Positions 51,574 through 60,715 of a DNA stretch of 64,000 nucleotides are shown here, in pieces. Made by a program: the position numbers and the translations under genes. Every line of letters begins with the position of its first letter. Positions within the stretch are counted from its first letter, which is position 1. The notes under the pieces were generated by a model. It was not told where the DNA came from. It did no database searches and was given only the letters and a program-made list of their open reading frames with translations. This DNA is from PHAA01 sp964457945. GTDB taxonomy: Bacteria > Bacillota > Syntrophomonadia > Syntrophomonadales > Syntrophomonadaceae. The stretch covers positions 1 through 64,000 of the forward strand of contig CAYWFX010000012.1 of assembly GCA_964457945.1 (NCBI GenBank), given 5' to 3'.

Positions 51574-51747
51574 TTAGAAGCAGCCTAATTCACAGGCACA
51601 TATCTTAATTTTCGCTTCATCACAGGCCTTTCCCACTTCACTGGGATTAATATTTAACTTCTCCGCTAGCTGGCGGGCTTCACTGCAACTAATCCTCCCC
51701 TGCGGAGCCAATTCCTTCAACTTCTCAAGCAACTCTTTCTCTTCCAT
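51574..51747 (-). CDS. Small Cys-rich protein ahead of moaA
   Basis: 57 residues from ATG 51747 with GGAGGTG upstream; a longer reading to 51804 runs through the riboswitch terminator. Helical winged-HTH-like pattern (RISCSEARQLAEKLNI, PSEVGKACDEAKIKIC) ends in ICACELGCF. Such small proteins are frequently found with molybdenum-cofactor genes of Clostridia, but the role is not established. Four Cys (C22 and C43-C56 region) could bind metal or sulfur. It is the first gene after the riboswitch. Confidence 0.7.
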   Translation of the reverse strand: MEEKELLEKLKELAPQGRISCSEARQLAEKLNINPSEVGKACDEAKIKICACELGCF

Positions 51748-51763
51748 TTTGTTATACACCTCC

Positions 51764-51795
51764 AAAAAAATAAACGCCCCACATAAGGGCGCGTT
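51764..51795 (-). terminator. Riboswitch-linked intrinsic terminator
   Basis: Minus strand AACGC-G-CCC-TTATGT-GGG-GCGTT followed by TATTTTTTT, directly after the riboswitch and before the 51747 ribosome site. Confidence 0.8.
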
Positions 51796-51796
51796 C

Positions 51797-51908
51797 AAAC
51801 TCACTTCTTACTCGCACTCCTTTCCAATGGGAGGCGTAACGGTTTCCGGTTACACCCTATCGTTCAGCCACCATAGTTTAATCCCTTAGGTGAACTGAAT
51901 CGGAGCAT
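51797..51908 (-). promoter_or_regulatory. Moco/Tuco-type riboswitch
   Basis: Minus-strand leader with the family core GCCTCCC...GGAAAGGAGT, preceded by TTCAG/CTGAA plus CACC/GGTG stem and a GTAAC/GTTAC hairpin. Together with its place before moa genes and the terminator behind it, this fits the molybdenum (or tungsten) cofactor riboswitch. Whether it prefers molybdenum or tungsten cofactor cannot be read by eye. Confidence 0.75.
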
Positions 51909-51924
51909 ATGAAATTGTGATTTA

Positions 51925-51953
51925 ATTATACAATAAAGCCAAGGCCATAACAA
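51925..51953 (-). promoter_or_regulatory. Promoter of the moa operon
   Basis: Minus strand TTGTTA (51953-51948), 17-bp spacer, perfect TATAAT (51930-51925), just upstream of the riboswitch. Confidence 0.75.
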
Positions 51954-51995
51954 CAATGAACATAATTATCCAAATATCTACATTTGCATATATAT

Positions 51996-52580
51996 TTAAA
52001 AGTAGTCCCAATCAATAACCAGCTCTGATTTATCAGTCACAATCCAGTGCATAGGCACATCTCCTGAATGCGGCATTATATCATCAACCACTTGGAATTC
52101 GAAACAAACCCCACAGATAAAAGTCTTTTTTTGCAAAAGCTGGAGAAATCGATCGTAATAACCCTTTCCATAACCTAAGCGAAAGCCCTGAGCATCAAAG
52201 ACTAGGCCTGGAACCAGAACCACGTCTATCTCATCAAGGGAACAGACTGGCCCGGTTGCTTCCAGGATACCAAAAGCTCCAGGGCGGGTAGACTGCCAGC
52301 CCTCAAACTCAACCGCTGCTAGCTCACCGCTCTTTTCTACCCGGGGCAGCAATAATCTTTTCCCCTGGTCCTTCTGCGCCTCCATAAAAAAACGCAGATC
52401 CACCTCATTCCTGATAGTAGAAAAACCCATTATCCTACGGGCATTGATAATGGGTTCTAATTGGCTTAGCTTGGCTGCTATTAAGCTGCTGTAATTATCT
52501 ACCTGTTTAGCAGACAGGCTGGCCCTGTGCTCACTCATTTTTTTCCTTAGGTCCTGCCTATGGAACTCTGCTCTATCCAT
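51996..52580 (-). CDS. 5-formyltetrahydrofolate cyclo-ligase
   Basis: Converts 5-formyl-THF to 5,10-methenyl-THF with ATP. 194 residues from ATG 52580 (GGGGGA at 6 nt; a longer frame to 52619 overlaps lgt). Signatures: RKKMSEHRASLSAKQ near the start, RRIMGFSTIRNEVDLRFFM and the C-terminal LGYGKGYYDRFLQ loop that binds ATP. The gene follows lgt with a 2-base gap. Commonly annotated ygfA or fthC. Confidence 0.92.
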   Translation of the reverse strand: MDRAEFHRQDLRKKMSEHRASLSAKQVDNYSSLIAAKLSQLEPIINARRIMGFSTIRNEVDLRFFMEAQKDQGKRLLLPRVEKSGELAAVEFEGWQSTRPGAFGILEATGPVCSLDEIDVVLVPGLVFDAQGFRLGYGKGYYDRFLQLLQKKTFICGVCFEFQVVDDIMPHSGDVPMHWIVTDKSELVIDWDYF

Positions 52581-52582
52581 CG

Positions 52583-53344
52583 TTATTCCCCCAATTTCTC
52601 CACGGTAGAACGGCGCCAAAAGTATAGGCTAATGCCCACCGCCAGAAATAGCAGGGAATAAACCTGGGCTACAGACAAGGATCCATAGAAGACCCAGTTT
52701 TCCCTAAAGAATTCAATAATGAAACGATAAACCGAATAACCCAACAGGTAGTAAATAAATATCTGCCCGGTAAATTTACGTCGGGGATAATACCAGAATA
52801 AAACCCCAAATAGCACGAAATTAATAGCTGAACTGTAAAGCTGGGTGGGATACCTGCTCAGCCCATCTACAAAGGGAAATACTACCGCACAGGCTGAGTC
52901 GCTTACCTTGCCATAACAACAGCCATTCAGGAAACATCCAATCCTTACTACAGCATAGGCTAAAGCCAGGAAAGGAGAAAAAATGTCTGCCATCTTCCAG
53001 AAGGAGTAACCCTGGCAGCGAATATATATTACAAAAGCCACAAGACTTGCGGTGAAACCTCCATACCATACCAGGCCACTAAAGCCTCCCTCGGTCAAAC
53101 TAAAAAAAATACCCGGATGGCCCAGGAAATCTTCCCATTCAAACATAGCGATATAGGCTAGGCGCGATCCTAATAAACCCGTCACAACCAATATGATAAC
53201 CATATCCAGGACCTTTTCGGGATCGTAGCCTTCTTCTTTAAATATTTTACTTATCCCCACAATAGCAATAAGTACGGCAATAGCCAACATAAAACCCCAG
53301 GAATAGACTTTTACCCTCCCTAGGTCTATTAAAACCGGATGCAC
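52583..53344 (-). CDS. lgt: Prolipoprotein diacylglyceryl transferase
   Basis: Seven-helix membrane enzyme that attaches diacylglycerol to the lipobox Cys, here serving lipoproteins such as those at 201 and 2292. 253 residues from GTG 53344, with AAAGGAGG upstream; the reading frame to 53377 is too long. Lgt signatures: HPVLIDLGRVKVYSWGFM, VRIGCFLNGCCYGKVSDSAC and RYPTQLYSSAINFVLF near residue 175 (the family Tyr/Arg patch). Complete. Confidence 0.96.
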   Translation of the reverse strand: MHPVLIDLGRVKVYSWGFMLAIAVLIAIVGISKIFKEEGYDPEKVLDMVIILVVTGLLGSRLAYIAMFEWEDFLGHPGIFFSLTEGGFSGLVWYGGFTASLVAFVIYIRCQGYSFWKMADIFSPFLALAYAVVRIGCFLNGCCYGKVSDSACAVVFPFVDGLSRYPTQLYSSAINFVLFGVLFWYYPRRKFTGQIFIYYLLGYSVYRFIIEFFRENWVFYGSLSVAQVYSLLFLAVGISLYFWRRSTVEKLGE

Positions 53345-53499
53345 CCTTATCAATCCTCCTTTGTCATTTATCCACAAGACAAGCGACTCTATATTACGGC
53401 AATTCTTCCCACTTGCTTAAATTAGTTTTTATTTTCAATGCTCACAAAGCCAGTCATATTACTTATCAACAGACTTATGCACATTATCCACAGCCGTAT

Positions 53500-54513
53500 T
53501 CACAAGGAAAACAGGCTGGGCTGTGCATTAGTATTTAATGGCGCGAAATGCCCATTTACGTAGTCGTGATAGGCATTTCCGGCAATCATGGCCGCATTGT
53601 CGGTACATAGCACCAGGGAGGGAAAATATAATTGTAATTGTCTCTCGCGAGCACTTTCCCCCAGCCTAGTTCTTAGGTCCCGGTTGGCAGCTACCCCTCC
53701 AGCCAACATAATCGTTCCCACTCCATATTTACTCGCTGCGCGGATAGTCTTCTCCACCAGAACCTCCACTAAAGCCGCTTGGAACTCCGCCGCTAGATCT
53801 TCAACTCTATTGTTGCCACTTTTCTCCATTTTTCTCCATAAATTCATCGCCGCCGTTTTAAGGCCACTAAAGCTAAATTCAAAATCATTTCGATCCAAAA
53901 AAACTCGCGGGAGATGATATAGCCCCGCCTGCCCCTGGTCAGCCGCTTTTTGAATGGCCGGACCGCCCGGGTAACCCAGACCCAGGAACCTCGCCACTTT
54001 ATCAAAAGCCTCGCCCGCCGCATCGTCCTTGGTAGAACCTATTAGTTCATAATCACTAAACCCTTGCATGTAAAGCAAGCTGGTATGGCCCCCGGATACC
54101 ACCAGGCAAATCGCAGGAAATTCAATATTACCATGCTCCAAGAAATTGGCATAGATATGTCCCTGCAGGTGATTAACGGCAATCAAGGGCCGCTTTAAAC
54201 CATAAGCAAAGGCCTTAGCAAAAGATAACCCCACCAGCAAAGCTCCTACCAGACCAGGCATGGTAGTAACAGCTACCGCGTCAATATCCTGGTGAGATAA
54301 TCCTGCTTCCCAAAAGGCAGTATTGACTACTACTGCAATATTCTCAATGTGTTTGCGCGAAGCCACCTCGGGAACCACCCCGCCAAATTGCTGGTGGATG
54401 TCAACCTGTGAATTAATAACATTGGACAAAATCTCCCGTCCATTTTTCACAATAGAGGCAGCCGTTTCATCGCAGGAAGTTTCTATACCTAGAATAAAGA
54501 CATCTTTCATCAC
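53500..54513 (-). CDS. tsaD: tRNA N6-threonylcarbamoyladenosine synthase, TsaD subunit
   Basis: Transfers threonylcarbamoyl to A37 of ANN-decoding tRNAs with TsaB and TsaE, both encoded nearby. 337 residues of the ASKHA fold: ILGIETSCDETAASIV, the metal-binding HLQGHIYANFLE, and LVVSGGHTSLLYM, followed by GLGYPGGPAIQKAADQGQ. The C-terminus keeps LAGGVAANRDLR. A Fe-metal site is expected. Separated from rimI by about 66 bp. Essential in most bacteria. Confidence 0.97.
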   Translation of the reverse strand: MMKDVFILGIETSCDETAASIVKNGREILSNVINSQVDIHQQFGGVVPEVASRKHIENIAVVVNTAFWEAGLSHQDIDAVAVTTMPGLVGALLVGLSFAKAFAYGLKRPLIAVNHLQGHIYANFLEHGNIEFPAICLVVSGGHTSLLYMQGFSDYELIGSTKDDAAGEAFDKVARFLGLGYPGGPAIQKAADQGQAGLYHLPRVFLDRNDFEFSFSGLKTAAMNLWRKMEKSGNNRVEDLAAEFQAALVEVLVEKTIRAASKYGVGTIMLAGGVAANRDLRTRLGESARERQLQLYFPSLVLCTDNAAMIAGNAYHDYVNGHFAPLNTNAQPSLFSL

Positions 54514-54579
54514 ATCTAACCTGCTTCCCCACTATATTATCAATCATGAGATGATCTGCTCTTATAGTCTCATGATACC

Positions 54580-55032
54580 CTAATCCAAGTATTTGATCAT
54601 AATCAGAGCATCTTCCTGGTTGTCAGTATAATATTGTTTTCTAATACTTGTAGGAATAAAACCTAAGCCTTGATACATCGCCAGGGCTGCCAAATTAGAA
54701 GGTCTAACCTCCAGGAGAATCCGCTCAGCCTTTTTAGCCCGGGCCAGCTTTTCCTCTTCTAACATCAAGTTACGACCCATCCCCTGGCAGCGAAATTCCT
54801 TCCCCACTGCAACATTGGTAATATGCGCCTCCTCGTAAACCGTCCACATTCCAGCGAAAGCTGCCACCTCTCCTGCATAATCACAGACCAGGTAGCTGGC
54901 ATACTGGTTTTCTAACTCCGCTTCGTAAGATTCCCTCGACCAAGGCAGGGTAAAGGATTCATTCTCGATGATCATCACCTCGTCCAGGTCTTGCCCGGTC
55001 ATCCTTCTGATTAGGTAACTACTATTCAGCAC
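54580..55032 (-). CDS. rimI: Ribosomal-protein-S18-type N-acetyltransferase
   Basis: 150-residue GNAT: RRMTGQDLDEVMIIENESF, ITNVAVGKEFRCQGMGRNLM (acetyl-CoA P-loop) and VRPSNLAALAMYQGLGFIP. GTG start at 55032 with GGAG upstream, immediately after the tsaB stop. In many Firmicutes the gene sits in the tsaE-tsaB-rimI-tsaD cluster, as here. Specificity for S18 is assumed from the context. Confidence 0.93.
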   Translation of the reverse strand: MLNSSYLIRRMTGQDLDEVMIIENESFTLPWSRESYEAELENQYASYLVCDYAGEVAAFAGMWTVYEEAHITNVAVGKEFRCQGMGRNLMLEEEKLARAKKAERILLEVRPSNLAALAMYQGLGFIPTSIRKQYYTDNQEDALIMIKYLD

Positions 55033-55749
55033 CTATAGCTCTCCTTTTCCCAACTTGTTTTCAGCTTCTGACAGCCTGATATACTTGGGACGCATAGTAA
55101 ATATTTCATCGAAATCCATCCGGTTCACCCGTTCCATGGCTAAGCTTCCCAAGGCGGAGGCTCGCGTCAACATCAAATGGAAGGGCGCAATTAACAACTT
55201 TGCTCCGAGATTGTCAACAAATAACTCACTATAAGGATAATATCCATCCCCTAGCAGAATAATCCTGTTCTTCCCTAGTTCCTGAGCTTTTTCCATAGCC
55301 ATAGCAGTAAATTCCTGGGGCGAACAGGCCATTTCTTCGCTCACTCTATGCGGATAATAATTATAGCAATCATAAAAAGCGGTATAAACTTCTTGTTTAC
55401 GGGCATTCAAGAGCGGGCAGACCAAGGCATCTGTAAAGCTTATATTATGGGCCAGTACGTCCAGTGTGGATATACCTGCTGCCGGAATTCCTGCTGCCAT
55501 GCTCAGGCCTTTTACCGCCGCCAATCCAATCCGCAGTCCGGTAAATGAACCGGGACCAATAGTAATGGCCAGGGCGGTCACGTCTTGCAAGGACCTATTA
55601 CAATCACGCAGTAACTGGTCCACCATCGGCATAAGTGTTTCAGAATGGGTTTTCTTATAGTTAACAAACTCCTCCCGGATGAGTTTTTCTTCATCCAAAA
55701 GAGCTATTCCCGCCACCGGAGTAGCGCTATCTATCGCTAAAATCAACAA
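55033..55749 (-). CDS. tsaB: tRNA threonylcarbamoyladenosine biosynthesis protein TsaB
   Basis: 238 residues of the ASKHA fold without the full metal site: LAIDSATPVAGIALL, TIGPGSFTGLRIGLAAVKGL and a degenerate C-terminal domain. It dimerises with TsaD as scaffold. The gene start overlaps tsaE by 23 bases, and its stop abuts rimI. Normal length. Confidence 0.95.
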   Translation of the reverse strand: MLILAIDSATPVAGIALLDEEKLIREEFVNYKKTHSETLMPMVDQLLRDCNRSLQDVTALAITIGPGSFTGLRIGLAAVKGLSMAAGIPAAGISTLDVLAHNISFTDALVCPLLNARKQEVYTAFYDCYNYYPHRVSEEMACSPQEFTAMAMEKAQELGKNRIILLGDGYYPYSELFVDNLGAKLLIAPFHLMLTRASALGSLAMERVNRMDFDEIFTMRPKYIRLSEAENKLGKGEL

Positions 55750-56212
55750 TTTGCCTCAACCTCTCTAGCTTATCCTGGTATTGCTCGCCCTCAGCAGATA
55801 TCTGCACCTGTCGGGCACCGTCATAATCATCTTCCTGCAATCTTATTTCCAAGCACAGTGCTTCCCGAGGGAGCACATTCTTTCCTACCTGAGGCCATTC
55901 AACCAGGGAAATGCCACCGCATTCCATATATTCCTCCAGTCCTAGGTCAGCCAAGTCAGGAGTTTCAAGTCGGTAGAAATCAAAATGATATATTGGCGGG
56001 GTGCTGGCATATACATTCATAATGGTAAAGGTCGGGCTGGTCACCCGCCCCTCATATCCCAGGGCATGAGCTAAGCCTCTGACCAGAACGGTTTTGCCTA
56101 CCCCCAACTCGCCCAGCAAATATACCACATCATCTTCGCGGAGAACAAGCGCTAGGTCTCGACCCAGCCTCTGCATTTCCTCCTCGCTGTTAACCGTTAT
56201 AAGCATTATCAC
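55727..56212 (-). CDS. tsaE: tRNA threonylcarbamoyladenosine biosynthesis ATPase TsaE
   Basis: 161-residue P-loop ATPase: Walker A GELGVGKTVLVRGL near residue 36, SPTFTIMNVY (switch I-like), YHFDFYRLE and a C-terminal EWPQ motif. It drives TsaBD turnover. Start near 56212 (either of two Met within three codons). Overlaps tsaB by 23 bases, which implies translational coupling. Confidence 0.95.
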   Translation of the reverse strand: MIMLITVNSEEEMQRLGRDLALVLREDDVVYLLGELGVGKTVLVRGLAHALGYEGRVTSPTFTIMNVYASTPPIYHFDFYRLETPDLADLGLEEYMECGGISLVEWPQVGKNVLPREALCLEIRLQEDDYDGARQVQISAEGEQYQDKLERLRQIVDFSDR

Positions 56213-56222
56213 ACCTCATATG

Positions 56223-56912
56223 TTATCCTTTTAACCTCTTATATTCATCCCTGATGAGTTTGAAATCTTCCCAGGTTGGACGTTTGTAACTTTCGTTGCG
56301 CAAGAGCGCTGCCGGATGATAGCTAGCCATTATCTTCACGCCGTTGCGTATAAACCATTGGCCCCGGGTCAAGCTGATTTTGGCCTTGGGGTCGATAACC
56401 GTTTGGCAGGCTAGGGATCCCAGGCAAACAATAATCTTAGGCTTAATGATTCTGATTTGCGCTTCCAGGTAGTTCCGGCACACTTTCACCTCGTCTGGAC
56501 TCGGAAGCCTGTTACCTGGTGGGCGGCATTTGACTACATTAGCAATATAGATCTCTTGCCGTTTAAATTCTGCCGCTGTCAATATCTTGTTAAGCAGCTG
56601 CCCGGCCCGGCCCACGAAGGGAATACCCTGTCGATCCTCATCCTGTCCAGGTCCCTCGCCAATAAATAAAATATCGGCATGAATATTTCCATCTCCAAAT
56701 ACCACCTGTTGGCATGAACTTCTCAGGCGGCAGCGCTGACACTTAATTACCATGTCATGCAGATTCTGATAGTCTTCTATTTCCTGAAAGGATTCTTCCA
56801 GCTTGATCCCTGGTAAAAAAGGTGTATATGATTTTTTAAGCTGCTCTACTGGATATGATTCTGCGCTAGGCTCTTCCAATTTGCCAAATAGGCGGGGTTG
56901 TTCATTAGACAT
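56223..56912 (-). CDS. Family 4 uracil-DNA glycosylase (4Fe-4S)
   Basis: Excises uracil from DNA. 229 residues: the Cys pair in CQRCRLRSSCQQVVFG plus VKCRPPGNR-type region and VCLGSLACQ supply the Fe-S cluster. Catalytic motifs are GEGPGQDEDRQGIPFVGRAG and SYHPAALLRN. The N-terminal 45 residues are an added polar extension. Preceded by GGGAGGGG. Ten bases before tsaE, so part of the same operon. Confidence 0.92.
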   Translation of the reverse strand: MSNEQPRLFGKLEEPSAESYPVEQLKKSYTPFLPGIKLEESFQEIEDYQNLHDMVIKCQRCRLRSSCQQVVFGDGNIHADILFIGEGPGQDEDRQGIPFVGRAGQLLNKILTAAEFKRQEIYIANVVKCRPPGNRLPSPDEVKVCRNYLEAQIRIIKPKIIVCLGSLACQTVIDPKAKISLTRGQWFIRNGVKIMASYHPAALLRNESYKRPTWEDFKLIRDEYKRLKG

Positions 56913-56964
56913 TCTTTCCCCTCCCGCTTCATCTTAATCTTTTTAGTATTCGTATACCCAATAT

Positions 56965-56988
56965 AAAACCGCCCTTAAAGGCGGTTTT
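56965..56988. terminator. Bidirectional-looking terminator
   Basis: AAAACCGCC-CTTAAA-GGCGGTTTT between the uracil-glycosylase operon and the YaaH-like gene; on the minus strand it ends transcription of the YaaH-like gene that lies upstream. Confidence 0.8.
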
Positions 56989-57033
56989 ATTAATTATATC
57001 TCATATGCAAATATTATGTAAATTTTAGGTCTG

Positions 57034-58410
57034 CTAATTAGCCAAATTTTTCTCTAATAAATTGTACAGATCTTTAAAGCCGTTTCCAATTCTCCAGAAG
57101 CTAACTCCCCCCAATTTTTTATCTAGAGCTACATTCCATTTCGCATTCAAGCTCAGTTCATTTTCCAGCCAAATCTGATGATTTATACCGTTTCCATCAG
57201 TGTAAGTATAATAAGGACTCATGCTGGCATTATCAAAATGTTCAGTTACTGAATAGCTATTCTTAACCTTATTTAGTTTATCCCAGGTTACCGTGGTAGT
57301 AGTGAGGCCCGGACCCCAGTTATAGCCATAAGTAGCTAGCCCTAGCAGCAGCTTCGATGCAGGAATACGCGCCGTATTGGTCATATAATCCACTACCTCT
57401 TTTACCCACCACAAAGGAGCGACCGGCCCTGGATCACTGGTCTTGTAACTATAGTCGTAGCTCATCACCACCAATCGATCCACTATCTCACCAATGGCCT
57501 GGTAATCATAACCAGTTACCCAGTTATCGTTGACAGTCCGGGCGAAAACCGCGACTGACAATTCTTTATTCCAACCCAGCCGATTTTTTAGTTCCTGTAA
57601 AAAGACAGTGAAATAATCCGCGTCATTCGCAGCAATAAATTCGAAATCAATGTTAACCCCATCATAATTATTCCTCTGAACTTCATTATAAAGCTGATTA
57701 ATCAGATTATTCCGGCGCGCGGGATTGGACAGCAGGGTATGCAAGCCAGCCTTATCCATAAAAACTACGCTGGCATGAGTCTTTATGCCCTTATTACGGA
57801 TAAAATCCAGCACCTGCGAATAATTATCCTGGTATTCATAAAAAAGGTCACCATCTGCATCAGTTTCAAACCAACGTAAAGCGACATCGCTGAATAAATG
57901 AGCATTCTCTTGCAACTCCGGGAGTCCCCCCGAGTAGTAATAGGCAAACACCGCCGGATTTTTATTTTCGGCTGAATCTTGAAAACTAATCCTAACTTCA
58001 TTTAATGCGCTGCTCCAGCTCACGATTCCCCCCAAATTCTCCGCTAGGAACCTTAATGGCAGATATGTTCGGTCTTGATACACATAAGGGGCAGAATCCA
58101 AGTAGGACTCCACACCATTTACAAGAACTTTCGGGGTTCCGATATTAAATTCAAATTTCTTCTCCCGACAAGAAACTGTTACTTTGCCAGTACTCGAGTC
58201 CCAGTTAATAACACCTTGCAAGGCATTATCTTCAATCACAAAGCGCAAGGGAACCATGGTGCGCTGGTTGACGATCTGACAGGGCGGATTGAAGATCCTG
58301 GTCTGTCCGTCAATCCTAATCCCAGGACTTGATGAGGCTGCGTTTGCACCTGCAGGAAGGAATAGCAATACTAATAAAAAGAACGTTAATGCCCAAAGCC
58401 CTTTTTTCAA
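57034..58410 (-). CDS. Secreted glycosyl hydrolase family 18 protein with copper-amine-oxidase stalk domain
   Basis: 458 residues. Signal peptide (1-24, LLFLPAGANA), two stalk repeats at about 30-150 (IDGQTRIFNPPCQIVNQRTM, then VLVNGVESYLDSAPYVYQDR), and a GH18 TIM barrel at about 160-455 with the catalytic motif DGVNIDFEF near residue 249. Similar to YaaH-type cortex-associated hydrolases that act on GlcNAc linkages in spore peptidoglycan. Substrate inferred. Monocistronic with its own terminator. Confidence 0.9.
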   Translation of the reverse strand: MKKGLWALTFFLLVLLFLPAGANAASSSPGIRIDGQTRIFNPPCQIVNQRTMVPLRFVIEDNALQGVINWDSSTGKVTVSCREKKFEFNIGTPKVLVNGVESYLDSAPYVYQDRTYLPLRFLAENLGGIVSWSSALNEVRISFQDSAENKNPAVFAYYYSGGLPELQENAHLFSDVALRWFETDADGDLFYEYQDNYSQVLDFIRNKGIKTHASVVFMDKAGLHTLLSNPARRNNLINQLYNEVQRNNYDGVNIDFEFIAANDADYFTVFLQELKNRLGWNKELSVAVFARTVNDNWVTGYDYQAIGEIVDRLVVMSYDYSYKTSDPGPVAPLWWVKEVVDYMTNTARIPASKLLLGLATYGYNWGPGLTTTTVTWDKLNKVKNSYSVTEHFDNASMSPYYTYTDGNGINHQIWLENELSLNAKWNVALDKKLGGVSFWRIGNGFKDLYNLLEKNLAN

Positions 58411-58736
58411 TTCTCCAACTCCTTAATTAATAAATTACATTAACTAATTCAAATAAAGTTGGAAAACTCCTTGCGGTAAATAATAGCAATAATATCTTTG
58501 CTCTACTCCTCTGGCTAGCAGGATAATTGCCTGGGTATGTCGAATTTTGGGTCTGGAGAACTAGAAAGCTGACTTTTCCACAGGACTTGCAGCTTACTGG
58601 AACAAGGATTGTACAAAATCTGTCTAATTTAGCTCTTAAATAATTGGAATATCTCCGGGCAAACTATTTTTAGTGACCTTTTTTCCAGCTTAAAGTATAC
58701 TTACTCTTGATTGCCAACAAGGAAAGGAAATACTGT

Positions 58737-60704
58737 ATGTGTGGTATTGGCGGCATAGCCTATGCGGAGCCTAAAATAAGTCCTCAAACTGAACTGCTGA
58801 ATGCTATGGGACAGACTATGCTCCACCGCGGCCCTGATGACCAGGGTCTTTATCGCGGGCAGGGTATCGGTCTATGTTTTCAGCGGCTTAGCATTATCGA
58901 CCTGCAGGGTGGCCACCAACCCCTCAGTAATGAAAAAGGTACGATATGGCTGGTCTGTAATGGGGAAATATATAATTACCTGCAGCTCCGCCAAGAATTA
59001 AAAGCCATGGGCCACGTTTTTCGCACGGATAGTGATGCAGAAGTTATCGTCCATTTATACGAGGAATATGGTACAGCTTGTCTCAACAAATTACACGGCA
59101 TGTTTGCTTTTGCTTTATGGGATCAAAAACGGCGCCAATTAATGATAGCTCGCGACCGTTTAGGTATTAAACCTTTGTATTACACCCTTTTGCCAGGTAA
59201 GCTTGCTTTTGCCTCCGAAATCAGAGCCCTGCTCAGTGTACCTGGCGTGAAAGCATGTCCCAATTTGGAAGCCCTGGACAGCTATCTAGCTTTTCGCTTC
59301 GTTCCTGCCCCCCTGACTCTATTTCAGGGCATTGTGAAACTAGAGCCTGGCCACTGCTTGACTTATTGCCGAGGCAAACTCGATATCAATCGGTATTGGG
59401 ATCTGCCAACAGCTGGCACCTTTGCGGGAGATGAAGAGGAGGCAGCATCTAAACTCCTATCCCTGTTACAGGATGCAGTCACGAGCCATCTCCAGAGCGA
59501 TGCTCCCCTGGGGATGTTCCTGAGTGGCGGCCTGGACAGCAGCACCATACTGGCCTTAGCCAGTCAGGTTAAACCTGACCATTTACAAACTTTTTCGCTG
59601 GGATTTACGCGAGACAACCAGCCCCACCAAGATTTCTGGGAGCTGGATGCAGCCCGACAGTTAGCTAAGCATTATGGAACTGAGCACCATGAACTAGAGG
59701 TTACACCGGGAGAAATTCCTGGTGCCCTGGCAGAAATGATATGGCAGCTTGAAGAGCCACTGGGTGACCCAACCATGATTCCACTGCATTTTATTAGCCG
59801 TAAGGCATCCGGAAAAGTTAAGGTGATTCTATCCGGAGAAGGCGCTGATGAGCTTTTTGCGGGTTATGAGGTGTACCAGGAACCCTGGCAGAGAGCTGTA
59901 TGGGAACGAATGTCAGGTCCTTTCCAGCAAAAGCTGTCAGCTTCCCTAGCAGATAGCTGGCCCACTGGCTGGCCTGGCAAAAACTTCTTTCTACGGGCCG
60001 CTCTGCCAGTAGAAGCTTGGTATCGTGGAGTAGGTTCTACCTTTAGCGAAGGCGAAAAAGCCAGACTCTATGCAAGGTCCTTACGTCAAGCGAGTCTGGG
60101 CTTCGACTTTAACCGCCGAGCAGCATCCTGTTTTCCATCTGGCCAGGATTTAAATTCGTTAGAAAAAATGCTTTACTTTGATACGAAATACTGGTTGGCT
60201 GATGATACCTTAATCAAAAGCGATAAGCTAACCATGGCTCAATCCCTGGAATTACGAGTCCCTTTCTTAGATGACAGCATGATTGAATTTGCTGCTAGCT
60301 TGCCATCTCATTTTAAAGTGAAGGGGAAAAACCTAAAATATATACTAAAAAAGGCGGTAGGCGGAATATTACCCGCGGAGATTCTGCAGCGTCCTAAAAT
60401 TGGCTTTACTGCCCCTATAACCTCTTGGGTTAATGGAGAATTGCATTCTTTTGCTGCCAGCCTGCTAAACTCTGATCAGTTTCATGATCGGAGTTATTTC
60501 CAACCGGAAGTCGTACAAGGCTTGCTCAACAATACTCGACCCCATCCCGTCCATGGCCGACAGATTTTTGCTCTGATGGTCTTAGAAATCTGGCATCGTT
60601 TGTTCGTTGACAGCAATAGCAATTCTACCCTGTCCCAACTTGCATACGATTTGACGGAAGAAGAAAATCAGGCTTGGCCTCAAATGGCAACCAAATCCAA
60701 TTAA
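58737..60704 (+). CDS. asnB: Asparagine synthetase B (glutamine-hydrolysing)
   Basis: 655 residues from ATG 58737, chosen because Cys2 is the glutaminase nucleophile (MCGIGGIAY) and GGAAAGGA precedes it. N-terminal class II amidotransferase (HRGPDDQG, SNEKGTIWLVCNGEIYN) and C-terminal PP-ATPase with SGGLDSSTIL, DELFAGYEV and the FDTKYWLADDTLIKSDKLTM core. It makes asparagine from aspartate, ATP and glutamine. The 58411-58736 leader shows no T-box-like fold that I can confirm. The C-terminus, about 20 residues longer than typical, is low in conservation. Confidence 0.93.
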   Translation: MCGIGGIAYAEPKISPQTELLNAMGQTMLHRGPDDQGLYRGQGIGLCFQRLSIIDLQGGHQPLSNEKGTIWLVCNGEIYNYLQLRQELKAMGHVFRTDSDAEVIVHLYEEYGTACLNKLHGMFAFALWDQKRRQLMIARDRLGIKPLYYTLLPGKLAFASEIRALLSVPGVKACPNLEALDSYLAFRFVPAPLTLFQGIVKLEPGHCLTYCRGKLDINRYWDLPTAGTFAGDEEEAASKLLSLLQDAVTSHLQSDAPLGMFLSGGLDSSTILALASQVKPDHLQTFSLGFTRDNQPHQDFWELDAARQLAKHYGTEHHELEVTPGEIPGALAEMIWQLEEPLGDPTMIPLHFISRKASGKVKVILSGEGADELFAGYEVYQEPWQRAVWERMSGPFQQKLSASLADSWPTGWPGKNFFLRAALPVEAWYRGVGSTFSEGEKARLYARSLRQASLGFDFNRRAASCFPSGQDLNSLEKMLYFDTKYWLADDTLIKSDKLTMAQSLELRVPFLDDSMIEFAASLPSHFKVKGKNLKYILKKAVGGILPAEILQRPKIGFTAPITSWVNGELHSFAASLLNSDQFHDRSYFQPEVVQGLLNNTRPHPVHGRQIFALMVLEIWHRLFVDSNSNSTLSQLAYDLTEEENQAWPQMATKSN

Positions 60705-60715
60705 TAATTTTTTCC

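Noticed and set aside
58411..58736. T-box or other amino-acid riboswitch before asnB
   Set aside because: No specifier loop, antiterminator core or terminator is recognisable; the leader is A/T-rich and unstructured by eye.
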